The notes under the pieces are model-generated. The model searched no databases. It saw nothing but the letters and a program-made list of their open reading frames with translations, and was not told where the DNA came from. A program made the position numbers and the translations under genes. Below, piece by piece: positions 36,013 through 44,978 of a stretch of DNA of 64,000 nucleotides (positions are counted from its first letter, which is position 1; every line of letters starts with the position of its first letter). Source of the DNA: Alkalicoccus halolimnae (GTDB taxonomy: Bacteria; Bacillota; Bacilli; Bacillales; Salisediminibacteriaceae); NCBI RefSeq assembly GCF_008014775.2, contig NZ_CP144914.1:372001-436000 (forward strand). The letters run 5' to 3'.

Positions 36013-36771
36013 TTAAGAGTGGTGGTCACGCAGGCTCACTGGATCCATTTCGGAAAATTCTTCATCTTCCATAATGCTTGTATAGGTCATTTGAGCTCCG
36101 GGATAGTCTTTCATTTTCCATCCTTCCATGCCGCGGTTTCCTCCGTAAATCGGATCGGCATAAACTCCTTCAAGAGTTGCTGAGCGCAGCAGTTCAAAAA
36201 ATTGAGTTGATGTGATTCCTTTCATAGAAATATTTCCGCTTTCGAATTCTTCGAGAATCGCTATTTGGTTCTCTTCCTCCAAATCCTGAAAAGGCGTATT
36301 GAATTCTGAGCTGCTGATCTGCTGAATTCGCCGGATACCCTGCAGGAATATATTGTCTCTAGTCAGGGCAGCCTGATATCCCTGAGTTGGCTCCCCTTCG
36401 AAAAAGGGTCCTTTCATGTATTCTTTCGCGTTACGTCCATAGCCGCCTGCAAGCTGCTTATCGATATAGTAGGGGACACCCAGCTGCACAGCACCAGGGC
36501 CGCTCTCATCTTCAGGGAAAATAACTTCAGAAGCTGCCGACAGGACATTAAAATCATCCTGACGCTTAAAGAACATCCGGGCTTCAGAAGGAGACTCAGC
36601 TCCATTGTTATTCTCCGCTGAATTCTCCGCTGTTTCCGGACTTTGTCCTGTCTGGTTTCCAATCAATCCTCCCAGCAGTCCGCCTCCAAGAGCACCTCCT
36701 ACAACCAGCCCGGTGTTCTGAATGAACTTTCTCCTCGTCATACCATCTTTACTGTCATTGTTTTCAGCCAT
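36013..36771 (-). CDS. Tat-signal gluconate 2-dehydrogenase subunit 3-family protein A
   Basis: Small dehydrogenase subunit of 252 residues. The N terminus carries a clear twin-arginine signal (TRRKFIQNTGLVVGGALGGG). An acidic low-complexity linker and a gluconate_2-dh3-type domain (EVIFPEDESGPGAVQLGVPYYIDK core; shown in part) follow. The family forms the small subunit of membrane-associated GMC dehydrogenases and directs the complex through the Tat pathway. AAAGGAGGGG precedes ATG 36771. It is paired with the GMC gene downstream; no cytochrome c subunit gene is present here, unlike classical three-subunit gluconate dehydrogenases. Confidence 0.85.
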   Translation of the reverse strand: MAENNDSKDGMTRRKFIQNTGLVVGGALGGGLLGGLIGNQTGQSPETAENSAENNNGAESPSEARMFFKRQDDFNVLSAASEVIFPEDESGPGAVQLGVPYYIDKQLAGGYGRNAKEYMKGPFFEGEPTQGYQAALTRDNIFLQGIRRIQQISSSEFNTPFQDLEEENQIAILEEFESGNISMKGITSTQFFELLRSATLEGVYADPIYGGNRGMEGWKMKDYPGAQMTYTSIMEDEEFSEMDPVSLRDHHS

Positions 36772-37319
36772 ACTTACCCCTCCTTTAATTCCGCATTGAT
36801 GAATAGAAAATAAGAGGCAGACGCTTTTTCAAAACTAATCGATCAGCTCTCGTTATGTTCGATAATGTTTTTATGCAGAAATGCCGCTCCTATTCGGCCG
36901 GATCCTTCGTTTCAGTGCAGCGCATCTTCAGCTGTTTCCAGTTAAGATACGCTTATACTCTGCTGAATTCGTTGGATCCTGGCGGCGGGTCTGCCGTTCG
37001 TTCAGAAAGAGAGTACAGGTCAGAATCTCCTTCAGCAGATGATCTTTCAATATTTTCCTCCTTTCAAAAAATTAGTAAAAAAATACAGTCATCATCAGGA
37101 ATGAAAAGTTTTTTTAATATCACAATGTAGGCAGCGGGTAAAAGCAGCAGTAATGCAAAGAAATTAAAGGTTTTTGAAGAGAGTTTTCCTGCTTTCAGTT
37201 AACGGAAGTAAGGGAAAAGATACAAGTGTGTAGAACTTAAGTAGTACAAGTATAGCAGGAAATTAAACAATTTTATAGAATTTTCAGAATATTTAATGTA
37301 ATTCAGGGATCCGTATTTT
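36772..37319. other. Promoter region of the GMC-A pair; otherwise empty
   Basis: About 550 bp, AT-rich towards 37200-37310. No gene with a ribosome site or recognisable product is visible. It must carry the minus-strand promoter for 36013-36771. Confidence 0.5.
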
Positions 37320-37480
37320 AAGAAGGCTGCCTTGAAAATAAAGTAGATAAGCGATAAAAGGGCGTTTTCGTTTCCATAGGGACGCAGGGCCGGCCTCAGC
37401 TAATTCCGGCCTCCCTTTGGTCGGGCGGAATGGATCTCCTCCACGGCAGAGGTGAAGCGGAGTTTTCTACATGTATCAGT
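37320..37480 (+). repeat. Dispersed repeat R1, copy d
   Basis: Begins AAGAAGGCTGCCTTGAAAAT and contains the GATAAGCGATAA, TTTCGTTTCCATAGGGACGC and GGCCGGCCTCAGCTAATTCC blocks, then GGTCGGGCGGAATGGATCTCC. The CTTTCCGGG part is deleted compared with copies e and f. Confidence 0.75.
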
Positions 37481-37502
37481 GTTAGACTTTAAAACAGCTT
37501 TT

Positions 37503-37835
37503 AAGAAGGCTGCCTTGAAAATAAAGTATTGAATCGATGAACGTGCGCTTTCGTTTCCATGGGGGCGCTTTCCGGGCGGGCCGGCCTCAGCTGATTCCGT
37601 CCTCCCTTCCGTCGGGCGGAGTGGGGGCTCGTCCTTGATCGCCCCGGAGCCGCCCCATGTCCACTCCAGCTTACGGTAAGAAATACAGATCAGGGTCTGC
37701 CTTCTAATAACGAAGATCCCGTTTGATCATTATTCATTCTACTTGTATAAAGGGAAAGCTCCATTCTCATAGACGGACATTTTCATCCCTCATGGTGCAA
37801 GGCTTTTGCATGAGTGTCTCTGTTAAAGCTCTGTT
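37503..37835 (+). repeat. Dispersed repeat R1, copy e (long form)
   Basis: The full-length form runs from AAGGCTGCCTTGAAAATAAAG through GGCGCTTTCCGGGCGGGCC, CGCCCCATGTCCACTCCAGC and GGTAAGAAATACAGATC to CATGGTGCA...TGCATGAGTGTCTCTGTTAAAGC. It matches 48956-49303 over its whole length in the same orientation. Directly adjacent copies d and e suggest local accumulation. Confidence 0.8.
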
Positions 37836-37848
37836 TTGTTATTGGTTT

Positions 37849-38068
37849 GCCTGCGGCCCCTTTTTCTTCGCTTGCCGCGGAGAAAGCCTTCAGCTCTTTC
37901 TGCTTTCTTTTTCCGCAGGCGTCTCTGCCCTGTCACTGGTTTTTACCTTGGCACCTTCTTGATTCAACCAGCAGACTTTCACTTTCTGTATTAGAAAATT
38001 TAAACGAAGCGGAAACCGGCGGACGCCTGTGGAAGAAGGAGATTGGAAGATCCCGCAGGGCGTAAGCC
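37849..38068 (+). repeat. Repeat R4, left part (interrupted by the insertion element)
   Basis: GCCTGCGG...GCCGCGGAGAAAGCCTTCAGC...CTTGATTCAACCAGC...CGGAAACCGGCGGACGCC...CCCGCAGGGCGTAAGCC is the reverse complement of most of 49390-49660. It breaks off after GTAAGCC (38062-38068) and resumes as GGAAGCTGG at 39703, so the insertion element split it. Confidence 0.8.
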
Positions 38069-38186
38069 CGAGTTATCATGAACGAAACTGGCACCCTATC
38101 CGTAAATACGTAGGTTAATCGGGTATAGAGATCTGTAAGAACCTCTTATCCCATCAGAGCTACATTACGAAAGGAGCCAGCTTATC

Positions 38187-39311
38187 ATGAATGATACCAC
38201 AAAATTTGTTGGTCTGGACGTCTCCAAGAACACGATTGCTGTTGCGATCGCCGATGCAGGTCGAGATGCTCCTCGCTTTTGGGGCACCATCCCGCATACG
38301 GTAGAAAATGTTCGAAAGTTGATGCGTAAACTCGGTCCATCGGATCGTCTGCGTGTCTGTTATGAAGCCGGTCCTACGGGCTATCCATTGTATCGGCTGC
38401 TACTCTCTCTCGGTATCTCTTGTGACATTATCGCCCCCTCTCTCATTCCCCAACGACCGGGTGAGCGGGTGAAAACAGATCGTCGGGATGCGCTTCGGCT
38501 CGCACAGCTGTATCGTGCCGGAGAGTTAACCTCGATTTACGTGCCGACGGAAGCAGATGAAGCACTGCGCGATCTGGTGCGTTGCCGGGAAGATGCAAAA
38601 GAAGATGAACTTCGGGCCCGTCAAAGGTTGAGCAAGTTTCTCCTGCGCCACGAGCTTCGACCGCCGCAAGGCGTAAAGCGCCAAACGAAAAAATACAGAG
38701 AGTGGTTAGATACACTGAAGTTCTCTCAGGATACCCTGCGGGTCGTTTTCCGGGAATATTACCATCAGCTCAAGGAAATGGAACTACGCGTGCAACGGCT
38801 GGAAGACGAAATCTATACCCAGTCGATCCAAGGTGTGCACGCCTCCATGATTCAGGCACTTCAATGCCTCAAAGGGGTGGCACTCATTACAGCCATCGGA
38901 ATTGTCGCAGAAATTGGGTCCTTTCATCGGTTCCGCACTCCCGGACAATTGATGGCATACGCTGGCCTCGTCCCCTCCGAATACTCGAGCGGAGAACGGC
39001 GGAATCAGGGAGGCATTACGAAAACCGGCAATCGGCATATACGTCGTTTGTTGGTGGAGGCAGGGTGGAGTTACCGCTATTCCCCGGCGGTCAAGGGAGA
39101 CTTGAAAAAGCGACAAGTTGGCAGTTCTCCCGCAGTGCAGTTGATCTCCTGGAAAGCGCAAAACCGGCTTCATAAAAAATTTTACCGCTTGCTCTCCAAA
39201 GGAAAAGAAAGTCACAAAGCCGTTACTGCCGTCGCTCGGGAACTCCTTGGTTTCATCTGGGCGATCTCTCGAGAAATCGACCCGTTGCCACCCGCCAGTG
39301 ACCAAATGTAA
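38187..39311 (+). CDS. IS110-family transposase (DEDD recombinase)
   Basis: Full-length transposase of 374 residues. The N-terminal RuvC-like DEDD domain shows the first Asp in FVGLDVSKNT, Glu in CYEAGPTGY and the later acidic pair in KTDRRDALRLAQLY. A coiled linker (~150-220) leads to the C-terminal Transposase_20 domain with LKGVALITAIGIVAEIG, YAGLVPSEYSSGERRNQGG (containing the conserved serine region) and GITKTGNRHIRRLLVEAGW. The enzyme recombines donor and target DNA using an element-encoded bridge RNA. AAAGGAG precedes ATG 38187. No frameshift or internal stop is present. Confidence 0.93.
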   Translation: MNDTTKFVGLDVSKNTIAVAIADAGRDAPRFWGTIPHTVENVRKLMRKLGPSDRLRVCYEAGPTGYPLYRLLLSLGISCDIIAPSLIPQRPGERVKTDRRDALRLAQLYRAGELTSIYVPTEADEALRDLVRCREDAKEDELRARQRLSKFLLRHELRPPQGVKRQTKKYREWLDTLKFSQDTLRVVFREYYHQLKEMELRVQRLEDEIYTQSIQGVHASMIQALQCLKGVALITAIGIVAEIGSFHRFRTPGQLMAYAGLVPSEYSSGERRNQGGITKTGNRHIRRLLVEAGWSYRYSPAVKGDLKKRQVGSSPAVQLISWKAQNRLHKKFYRLLSKGKESHKAVTAVARELLGFIWAISREIDPLPPASDQM

Positions 39312-39690
39312 TGCGTTTCTTCTCGGAAATACACCCGATAGATGAGCCCAGGGCTCGAAGGCAAAGGGGAAAGACCGGTAAGGAACATCCACGTGCTTCC
39401 TCTGTGCTAGTCCGGCTTCACCGGATGAACGCACGTCCCGAGTTAGTGGAAACGTCCTTAATCCGGAAAGAGACCATGTGAGAACCCACGGATATCAGAG
39501 TGCGAACCGTCGCCACTATTTTTGCCTTCGTGCCGTGTGCTTACCTTTACGGGCACGCCGAAAGAAAAGAGGAGGAATTCAAGCGATCCGAAAGAACACG
39601 AAAACTTGAAAAAGAAGCCGAAAGGCTTTGGTTCTTTAAGTCGGGCAAAATGTAATACCAATGGCAAAGGGAGTTCTTCTCTTGACAGTT
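39312..39690 (+). ncRNA. Candidate bridge RNA region in the element's 3' end
   Basis: This non-coding tail is rich in short hairpins. One is GTGCC (39530-39534) / GGCAC (39552-39556), whose 17-nt loop contains GCTTAC (39539-39544), complementary to GTAAGC at the left insertion flank (38062-38067). IS1111-group elements are known to encode their guide RNA downstream of the transposase, and target-binding loops pair with the insertion site. The exact RNA ends are not determinable by eye. Confidence 0.5.
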
Positions 39691-39701
39691 TCGTTCATAT
39701 C

Positions 39702-39750
39702 AGGAAGCTGGAAATCTCCTCTACGGCAGACCTGCCGAGTTGAAGCGAAG
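39702..39750 (+). repeat. Repeat R4, right part (after the insertion element)
   Basis: GGAAGCTGGAAATCTCCTCTACGGCAGAC...GAAGCGAAG corresponds to the reverse complement of 49365-49397. Together with the left part at 37849-38068 it rebuilds one R4 copy. Confidence 0.75.
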
Positions 39751-39867
39751 TTTCCTATATTTATCAACCACAGAATTTAACAGAGCTTTTAAGAAAGAAG
39801 AATTAATATTGAAATGAGGGGAGGTTCTCTTCTGTTTTTCCAAAGGCGGCAGGTCGTTATTCCATAC

Positions 39868-39900
39868 AAAAAGCGTCATGACGAATAGAAGTCATGACGC
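39868..39900 (-). terminator. Terminator of the GMC-B/tatAC operon
   Basis: GCGTCATGAC (39873-39882) and GTCATGACGC (39891-39900) form a perfect 10-bp stem with an 8-nt loop. AAAAA at 39868-39872 is the U-run for the minus strand. Confidence 0.85.
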
Positions 39901-39959
39901 GGAAAAATCAGGGAGCGCACTGGTGGAACTTTCCCTATGCTGAATGAGGGAGTTTTTTA

Positions 39960-40703
39960 TCAGGCACTCTTATCCAGCTCCCGTTTCTGTTTCCTTGCGT
40001 GTGTTTTCTTCGACAGGAGGACGCCGATTTCGTAAAGGCCTACAAGCGGACCGATAAGTAAAATGTCAGATATAAAGTCTGGGGGAGTCAGTACTACGGA
40101 GATAACAACGAGTAAAAAGTAAGCATATTTTCTCGATTTATTAAGTATTTCCGGTGTCAAGAGGCCGAGAGAGGTAAGGAACATAATGACGAGCGGCAGT
40201 TCAAAAATGAATCCGATCGGCAGGGTCGACATTAAGAGAAAATGGAAATATTCCCTGGCAGTTATCATCATATCGAAATGGATATTGCCGATTCCGAGAA
40301 GAAACTGGTAAGCGAGCGGGAAAATAACCATATACCCAAAGGCCAATCCTGCCAGAAAGCAGAGAAAGACAGCAGGAATATAGGCAAGCGTCAATTTGCT
40401 TTCCCGTTCTGTCAGACCTGGTTTGATAAACTTCCATATTTCAAAAGTCAGATAGGGGATGGACAAGCCGATGGCGACGGCAAACGCAACGATAAAATAG
40501 ATGCCGAGTACATCCATCGGCCCCAGCATGACCAGTCTGTCGTCAACGATCAGCGTCGGGATGAGCTGGTGCACAAAAACGAGGGCAGTAATAAAAAGAA
40601 TGATAAAGCAGACAAGCGATCTTATTATCATGCTCCTCATTTCTGTATAATGCTCCAGCGCGGACTGCTGAGGGAGCTCTTCGACCGTTTTAGGCCCCGG
40701 CAT
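39960..40703 (-). CDS. tatC: Twin-arginine translocase subunit TatC
   Basis: Polytopic membrane protein of 247 residues (usual size ~245) with six hydrophobic spans. The conserved cytoplasmic/first-loop motif [20 protein letters not shown] (contains FE..W..PGL) and the N-terminal ALEHYTEMR helix are present. TatC recognises twin-arginine signal peptides. ATG 40703 overlaps the tatA stop by 14 bp. Starts further upstream (40724, 40784) would add a very basic extension within tatA and lack ribosome sites. It is co-transcribed with a Tat-signal substrate at the head of the same operon. Confidence 0.92.
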   Translation of the reverse strand: MPGPKTVEELPQQSALEHYTEMRSMIIRSLVCFIILFITALVFVHQLIPTLIVDDRLVMLGPMDVLGIYFIVAFAVAIGLSIPYLTFEIWKFIKPGLTERESKLTLAYIPAVFLCFLAGLAFGYMVIFPLAYQFLLGIGNIHFDMMITAREYFHFLLMSTLPIGFIFELPLVIMFLTSLGLLTPEILNKSRKYAYFLLVVISVVLTPPDFISDILLIGPLVGLYEIGVLLSKKTHARKQKRELDKSA

Positions 40704-40935
40704 TTTTGTCCCTGCTTTCTTCATCTTTATTTTCTGCTTTTTTGTCTTCCTTTTTCTCTTCCTGCTTATCGTCTTCATCATCACTCATAATATCGCGCGT
40801 AGATTTTTTAAATTCGGTGAGCGTTTTTCCGAAAGCAGATCCTATTTCAGGAAGCTTTTTCGGTCCGAAAACGATAAGAGCGATGATTAGAATCAGAATT
40901 AATCCGGGAATGCCAATCGATCCGATGGAACCCAT
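40690..40935 (-). CDS. tatA: Twin-arginine translocase subunit TatA
   Basis: Protein of 81 residues with one N-terminal membrane span ([13 protein letters not shown]), the hinge [10 protein letters not shown], an amphipathic helix ([14 protein letters not shown]) and a charged Asp/Glu/Lys tail. It forms the Tat pore together with TatC. AAAGGAGGT precedes ATG 40935, 22 bp after the GMC-B stop. TatB is absent, as usual in Bacillus minimal TatAC systems. Confidence 0.94.
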   Translation of the reverse strand: MGSIGSIGIPGLILILIIALIVFGPKKLPEIGSAFGKTLTEFKKSTRDIMSDDEDDKQEEKKEDKKAENKDEESRDKNAGA

Positions 40936-40957
40936 AGTGAGACCTCCTTTCCATTAA

Positions 40958-42706
40958 TTACATATTGATCTTTCTACCGTTCTTTTTCGCTTCCACGAGC
41001 TGTCCGCCTCCGTTATCGAGAAACTGCTGAATACCTTCAGCGCAGCGGTAGGCAAGAGCACCTACAGTTCCTGTCGGGTTATACCCGCTGTTATGGGCGA
41101 AAGCAGAAGCTCCTGTTACGAAAAGGTTATCATAGTCCCACATCTGATTGTAGCTGTTTACCGCCGAAGTCTCCGGATCTGCGCCCATAATGACGCCTCC
41201 CGTGTTGTGGGTGGTCTGGTAGGGGACGATATCATAGTCGCTCAGTTCGTTGGAAACATCCACCTGATCCGCTCCCATTTCTTCCAGTACATCGCCGAGT
41301 ACAGCTCCGCAGTGTTCCGCCATATTTCGGTCCTGATCCGTAAAGTTATAAGTCATTCTAAGCAGCGGGTCGCCGTACTGGTCGGTGTAGACAGGATCCA
41401 GGTCAAGATAATTGTTTCTGGAAGGAAGCGAGGAACCCTGGAGGCGGAGACTGAGAGAACGGTTGAAATATTTGAGTGACTCACTCTTGAACTCGCTTCC
41501 CCATCTCGGCGTGCCCTCAGGAGTCGGGTTGTTGTTGATCGGACGACGGCCGGTCTGGGTAATCGCAATTTCACCTCCATGCAGGAAATCAAGGTCACTG
41601 TGATCAAAGTTATCACCATTAAAATTATCGAAAGCTGCGCCTAGAGCGCCGGCACCCATGAACGTATTGAATTTTTCATTTTCAAAGAACCCGGTGGCGG
41701 AGCCCATAACCTGATAGCAGTAATTTTTACCGATAACCCCTTCACCGGTTTCCGGATCATAAGGTCTGCCTACTTCCGAAGTGAGCAGAAGACGGGTGTT
41801 ATTTAGTACATAGCTTGTTACTGCTACGACATCCGCCGGCTGAATAAACTCTTCTCCGGTTTTCGTATCGACAAATAGAACACCAGTGGCTTCGCCGTTT
41901 TCTGTTAAAATTCTCGTCACGTTGGAATTCTGGCGGATTTCAAAGTTGCCGGTCTCTTTGGCCGTCGGTATGACCGTCACGATCGGATCGGACTTTGCTC
42001 CATAATCGCAGCCGAATCTTTCGCAGAAAGCGCAGTACTGACATTCATTTATCCGCTGGCCGTCGGGATTTTCATAGGAGTCTGTGAGGTTTGCTGAAGG
42101 CATTTGAAACGGATCGTATCCTAAATTGGTCGCAGCTTCTTTAAACATGCGGATCATTTTTGTTTCTACCATGGGAGGCAGGGGATATTCGTCAGAGCGG
42201 AAGCCGCCGAGAGGATTTTCTTCTCCTGCAATGCCGCATGTTTTTTCGAACTGATCGTAATACGGCTCCAATTCTTCGTACGTGATGCCCCAGTCCTGAA
42301 GCGGCATATAATCGGGGATTTTGTCTTCCCCGTAACGTTCCTCCGTCAGCGAACGTATCTCAAAATCATAGGGGAGGAAGCGGTACGTCTGGCCGTTCCA
42401 GTGGACCCCCGAACCTCCGAGATCCGTACCGAGCAGGAACGACCCGTGCCTTCGCATCGGGAGAGCGGTCATATCCGCGTTGTTTCGAAAAGTAACCGTT
42501 TCTTTGGATAAATCCTGCATCATTTCGTAACGCAGGGCATAGCGGAGCTCATCCTTCTGATGAAAATAATCATCCAGTGTTTTTTCTTCCCCGCGCTCGA
42601 GTCCTTTTACCGTATAGCCGGCTTTGGTCAATTCCGCTGCAATGATGCCTGCCGTCCAGCCTACTCCAACAGTTACAATGTCTACACGTTCCAGTTCTGT
42701 AGCCAT
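40958..42706 (-). CDS. GMC-family flavoprotein dehydrogenase B (gluconate 2-dehydrogenase large-subunit type)
   Basis: FAD-dependent GMC oxidoreductase of 582 residues, the same length as dehydrogenase A and co-linear with it. The FAD loop VGVGWTAGIIAAEL, the cysteine cluster CQYCAFCERFGCDYGAKSDP, and the C-terminal THNTGGVIMG and FAHNSGYNP motifs are present. There is no signal peptide; export is presumably piggy-back with the Tat-signal subunit encoded 15 bp upstream. The gene is followed by tatA and tatC. AAAGGGTGGG precedes ATG 42706. Electron acceptor and substrate are unknown. Confidence 0.87.
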   Translation of the reverse strand: MATELERVDIVTVGVGWTAGIIAAELTKAGYTVKGLERGEEKTLDDYFHQKDELRYALRYEMMQDLSKETVTFRNNADMTALPMRRHGSFLLGTDLGGSGVHWNGQTYRFLPYDFEIRSLTEERYGEDKIPDYMPLQDWGITYEELEPYYDQFEKTCGIAGEENPLGGFRSDEYPLPPMVETKMIRMFKEAATNLGYDPFQMPSANLTDSYENPDGQRINECQYCAFCERFGCDYGAKSDPIVTVIPTAKETGNFEIRQNSNVTRILTENGEATGVLFVDTKTGEEFIQPADVVAVTSYVLNNTRLLLTSEVGRPYDPETGEGVIGKNYCYQVMGSATGFFENEKFNTFMGAGALGAAFDNFNGDNFDHSDLDFLHGGEIAITQTGRRPINNNPTPEGTPRWGSEFKSESLKYFNRSLSLRLQGSSLPSRNNYLDLDPVYTDQYGDPLLRMTYNFTDQDRNMAEHCGAVLGDVLEEMGADQVDVSNELSDYDIVPYQTTHNTGGVIMGADPETSAVNSYNQMWDYDNLFVTGASAFAHNSGYNPTGTVGALAYRCAEGIQQFLDNGGGQLVEAKKNGRKINM

Positions 42707-42721
42707 TTTCCCACCCTTTCC

Positions 42722-43489
42722 TTAACTGTGATGGTCGTGCAGACTTACGGGATCCATCGTATGAAATTCGTCGTCTTCAATGACGTTAATGTAGGCCATC
42801 TGCGCCCCTGGGAATTCTTTCATCTGCCATCCGCGCATGCCGCGGTTACCGCCGTAAACAGGATCGCAGTAAGCGCCTTCAATTGTTGCTACAATGACCG
42901 TGGAGAGAAATTCCGCGGAGCTGAATCCGTCCATTTCTATGTTGTTATTTTCGAGGGCTGTGAGTATTTCGTTCTGCTGAGAGGGATCTTCGAGCTCAAA
43001 AAAGTTTTCGCCGAATTCGTTCCGGCTTACGGCATTAACCCGGCGCAGACCTTGAAGGAACATATCGCCGCGGGGGACACGGGTCTGGGACCCCTGTGTC
43101 TCCGCACCTTCCTCAAAAGGACCCTGCATATATTCTTTCGCATTCAGTCCCCATGGTCCGGCGAGCTGTCTGTCGATGTAATATGGAACGCCTAATTCAA
43201 TCGCTCCGGGACCGTTGTCATCTTCCGGGAAAATACGCTCCGTCATCGAACGCAGGACGTTAAAATCCTGCTGCCGTTTGAAAAACATCCGTGCTTCCAT
43301 CCGATTCTCCGTGTCGCCGTTCGTCCCGTTGGCGTTATTCTGTGCAGTGTCAGGAGCGTCCTCACCGGTCTGATTGCCGATGATGCCGCCCAGCAGGCCG
43401 CCTCCAAGCGCGCCTCCTACTACAAGACCGGTATTCTGAATGAACTTCCGCCGCGTCATCCCGTCCTTACCGCTTTCGTTTTCAGCCAT
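42722..43489 (-). CDS. Tat-signal gluconate 2-dehydrogenase subunit 3-family protein B
   Basis: Small dehydrogenase subunit of 255 residues with the twin-arginine signal TRRKFIQNTGLVVGGALGGG, identical over this stretch to paralogue A. An acidic Asn/Asp/Gly linker and a domain with RIFPEDDNGPGAIELGVPYY follow. It heads the operon subunit3-GMC-tatA-tatC, so the Tat substrate and its translocase are produced together. AAAGGAGGTGG precedes ATG 43489. Confidence 0.87.
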   Translation of the reverse strand: MAENESGKDGMTRRKFIQNTGLVVGGALGGGLLGGIIGNQTGEDAPDTAQNNANGTNGDTENRMEARMFFKRQQDFNVLRSMTERIFPEDDNGPGAIELGVPYYIDRQLAGPWGLNAKEYMQGPFEEGAETQGSQTRVPRGDMFLQGLRRVNAVSRNEFGENFFELEDPSQQNEILTALENNNIEMDGFSSAEFLSTVIVATIEGAYCDPVYGGNRGMRGWQMKEFPGAQMAYINVIEDDEFHTMDPVSLHDHHS

Positions 43490-43827
43490 AAAAAGCCACC
43501 TCCTTTATTAGTTGAAAACAGGGCTCCAATCTTCGTTCGTAAAAAAGGTTATATGCTCTTCCTATTACCATTATGTAAAATTTTGAAACTACGTATTTTC
43601 TGTACACACATTTTTCATAGGCAGTTTTTATTACAAAGTTCTGCAGTTGTTTCATTCCGGCGTTTTATGAAAGTTTTTCCCCGGAAGAACCTGCTTCAGC
43701 AGTGTCCAGGTCATGGCAGAGATCTTTGCAGGACAGTCTGTTATCCTGTTTTAAAAAACTCCTGCTGTCAAAAGAAGGAACAATGCCTGTGTCTCCTGCC
43801 CTTTCCTTCTGAAAATTAGTATTTTTA

Positions 43828-43836
43828 TGTTATAAT
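43828..43836 (+). promoter_or_regulatory. Extended -10 promoter of salA
   Basis: TGTTATAAT (TGnTATAAT) lies 46 bp before the salA start. The -35 region is weak, as is common with extended -10 elements. The rest of 43490-43827 carries the minus-strand promoter of the Tat operon; nothing else is recognised. Confidence 0.6.
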
Positions 43837-43881
43837 TATTATCGTTGTAATCGAATTCAAGCTATAAAGGACGGTGTCGGA

Positions 43882-44934
43882 ATGATCACGGAAGAACAAG
43901 TACGAAAAGTATTAGAGGACGTTCAGGATCCTCATTTGCATACAACCCTCGCAGAACTCAATGCGATCAAGGAAATTAAAGTTAAAGAGAAGCTTCTCAG
44001 CTTAAAGCTTGCAATTGCCCAGCCGGGAACAGCTGAGCAGATGCAGCTTCAGCAGGAGGTTGTAGCCGCTCTTAAAGAAGCAGGCGCCCCCTCTGTCGGA
44101 CTTCGTTTCGAAAAGCTTCCCGATGATGTCATTGCAAAATACGGCTCTGAGGAAGAAGAAGGCGGAAAAACCCTTCTTGACAGAAAAGATAAAACGACCT
44201 TCATTTCCGTAACAAGCGGAAAAGGCGGCGTTGGTAAATCAACCGTATCCGTTAACCTCGCTGTTTCTCTTGCTCGTCAGGGGAAGAAAGTCGGCATTAT
44301 TGATGCTGATATTTACGGCTTCAGCGTTCCGGATATGATGGGGATTGAAGAACGTCCGAAAGTAGTAGGAGAGCGCATCCATCCCGTCGAGCGGTTCGGG
44401 GTGCAGGTCATTTCCATGGGCTTCTTTGTGGAAGACAACTCGCCGATTATCTGGCGCGGACCGATGCTCGGAAAAATGCTTAACAACTTCTTCAACGAAG
44501 TAGAGTGGGACGAACTCGACTACCTTATTCTGGACCTGCCGCCGGGAACAGGGGACGTGGCGCTTGATATTCATTCTATGCTGCCGCATTCCAAGGAGCT
44601 TATCGTCACAACTCCGCACGCTACTGCAGCCTTTGTAGCAGCACGCGCCGGAGCAATGGCACTGAAAACAGAACACGAAATTCTCGGCGTTATTGAAAAT
44701 ATGGCTTATTTTGAAAGTAAAGTAACCGGAGAGAAAGAATATGTATTCGGCCAGGGTGGAGGACCGAAGCTGGCGGAAGAACTCCAATCGGAAGTTCTCG
44801 CCCAGGTACCGCTTGGCCAGCCGGATATAGATGAGGACGTTTTCGCACCGTCTGTTTACGCCGAAGATCATCAAATCGGTAAAATCTATACGGATATTGC
44901 AGAGAAAGTGATTCAAAAAACGGAAAAAGAATAG
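43882..44934 (+). CDS. salA: Mrp/NBP35-family ATP-binding protein (SalA)
   Basis: P-loop protein of 350 residues. An N-terminal MIP18-like domain (~1-85, VLEDVQDPHLHTTLAEL) precedes the Mrp ATPase with the deviant Walker A SGKGGVGKS, DADIYGFSVPDMMG and LDLPPGTGD motifs. The eukaryotic-type CxxC near the C terminus is absent. Family members carry Fe-S clusters or act as regulators; B. subtilis SalA derepresses exoprotease genes. Location before kbaA matches B. subtilis ybaL/salA. It is monocistronic, with a terminator at 44940-44978. Confidence 0.9.
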   Translation: MITEEQVRKVLEDVQDPHLHTTLAELNAIKEIKVKEKLLSLKLAIAQPGTAEQMQLQQEVVAALKEAGAPSVGLRFEKLPDDVIAKYGSEEEEGGKTLLDRKDKTTFISVTSGKGGVGKSTVSVNLAVSLARQGKKVGIIDADIYGFSVPDMMGIEERPKVVGERIHPVERFGVQVISMGFFVEDNSPIIWRGPMLGKMLNNFFNEVEWDELDYLILDLPPGTGDVALDIHSMLPHSKELIVTTPHATAAFVAARAGAMALKTEHEILGVIENMAYFESKVTGEKEYVFGQGGGPKLAEELQSEVLAQVPLGQPDIDEDVFAPSVYAEDHQIGKIYTDIAEKVIQKTEKE

Positions 44935-44939
44935 TTCCA

Positions 44940-44978
44940 AAAGAGGCTGTCCCGGTGATCCTGCCGGGACAGCCTCTT
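44940..44978 (+). terminator. Terminator of salA
   Basis: AAGAGGCTGTCCCGG and CCGGGACAGCCTCTT form a 15-bp perfect stem with an 8-nt loop. The T-run after it is short (CTTCTATT). gerD, which follows salA in B. subtilis, is not found in the 44979-45136 gap. Confidence 0.85.

Larger units (their letters stand above)
38069..39701 (+). mobile_element. IS110-family (IS1111-group-like) insertion element
   Basis: About 1.63 kb inserted into repeat R4. The boundaries are inferred by comparing the interrupted copy with the intact copy at 49365-49431. Subterminal imperfect inverted repeats ATGAACGAAACTG (38078-38090) and CAGTTTCGTTCAT (39686-39698) lie a few bases inside each end; subterminal repeats of this kind mark the IS1111 group. 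A long non-coding 3' end (~390 bp) and a short 5' end (~120 bp) also fit that group, where the bridge RNA is encoded downstream of the transposase. The transposase is intact, so the element could be active. Confidence 0.85.

Noticed and set aside
36855..37130. Possible 91-codon gene upstream of the GMC-A pair
   Set aside because: Ser/Phe-rich composition, no ribosome site and no family resemblance; it is more likely the promoter region of the divergent gene.
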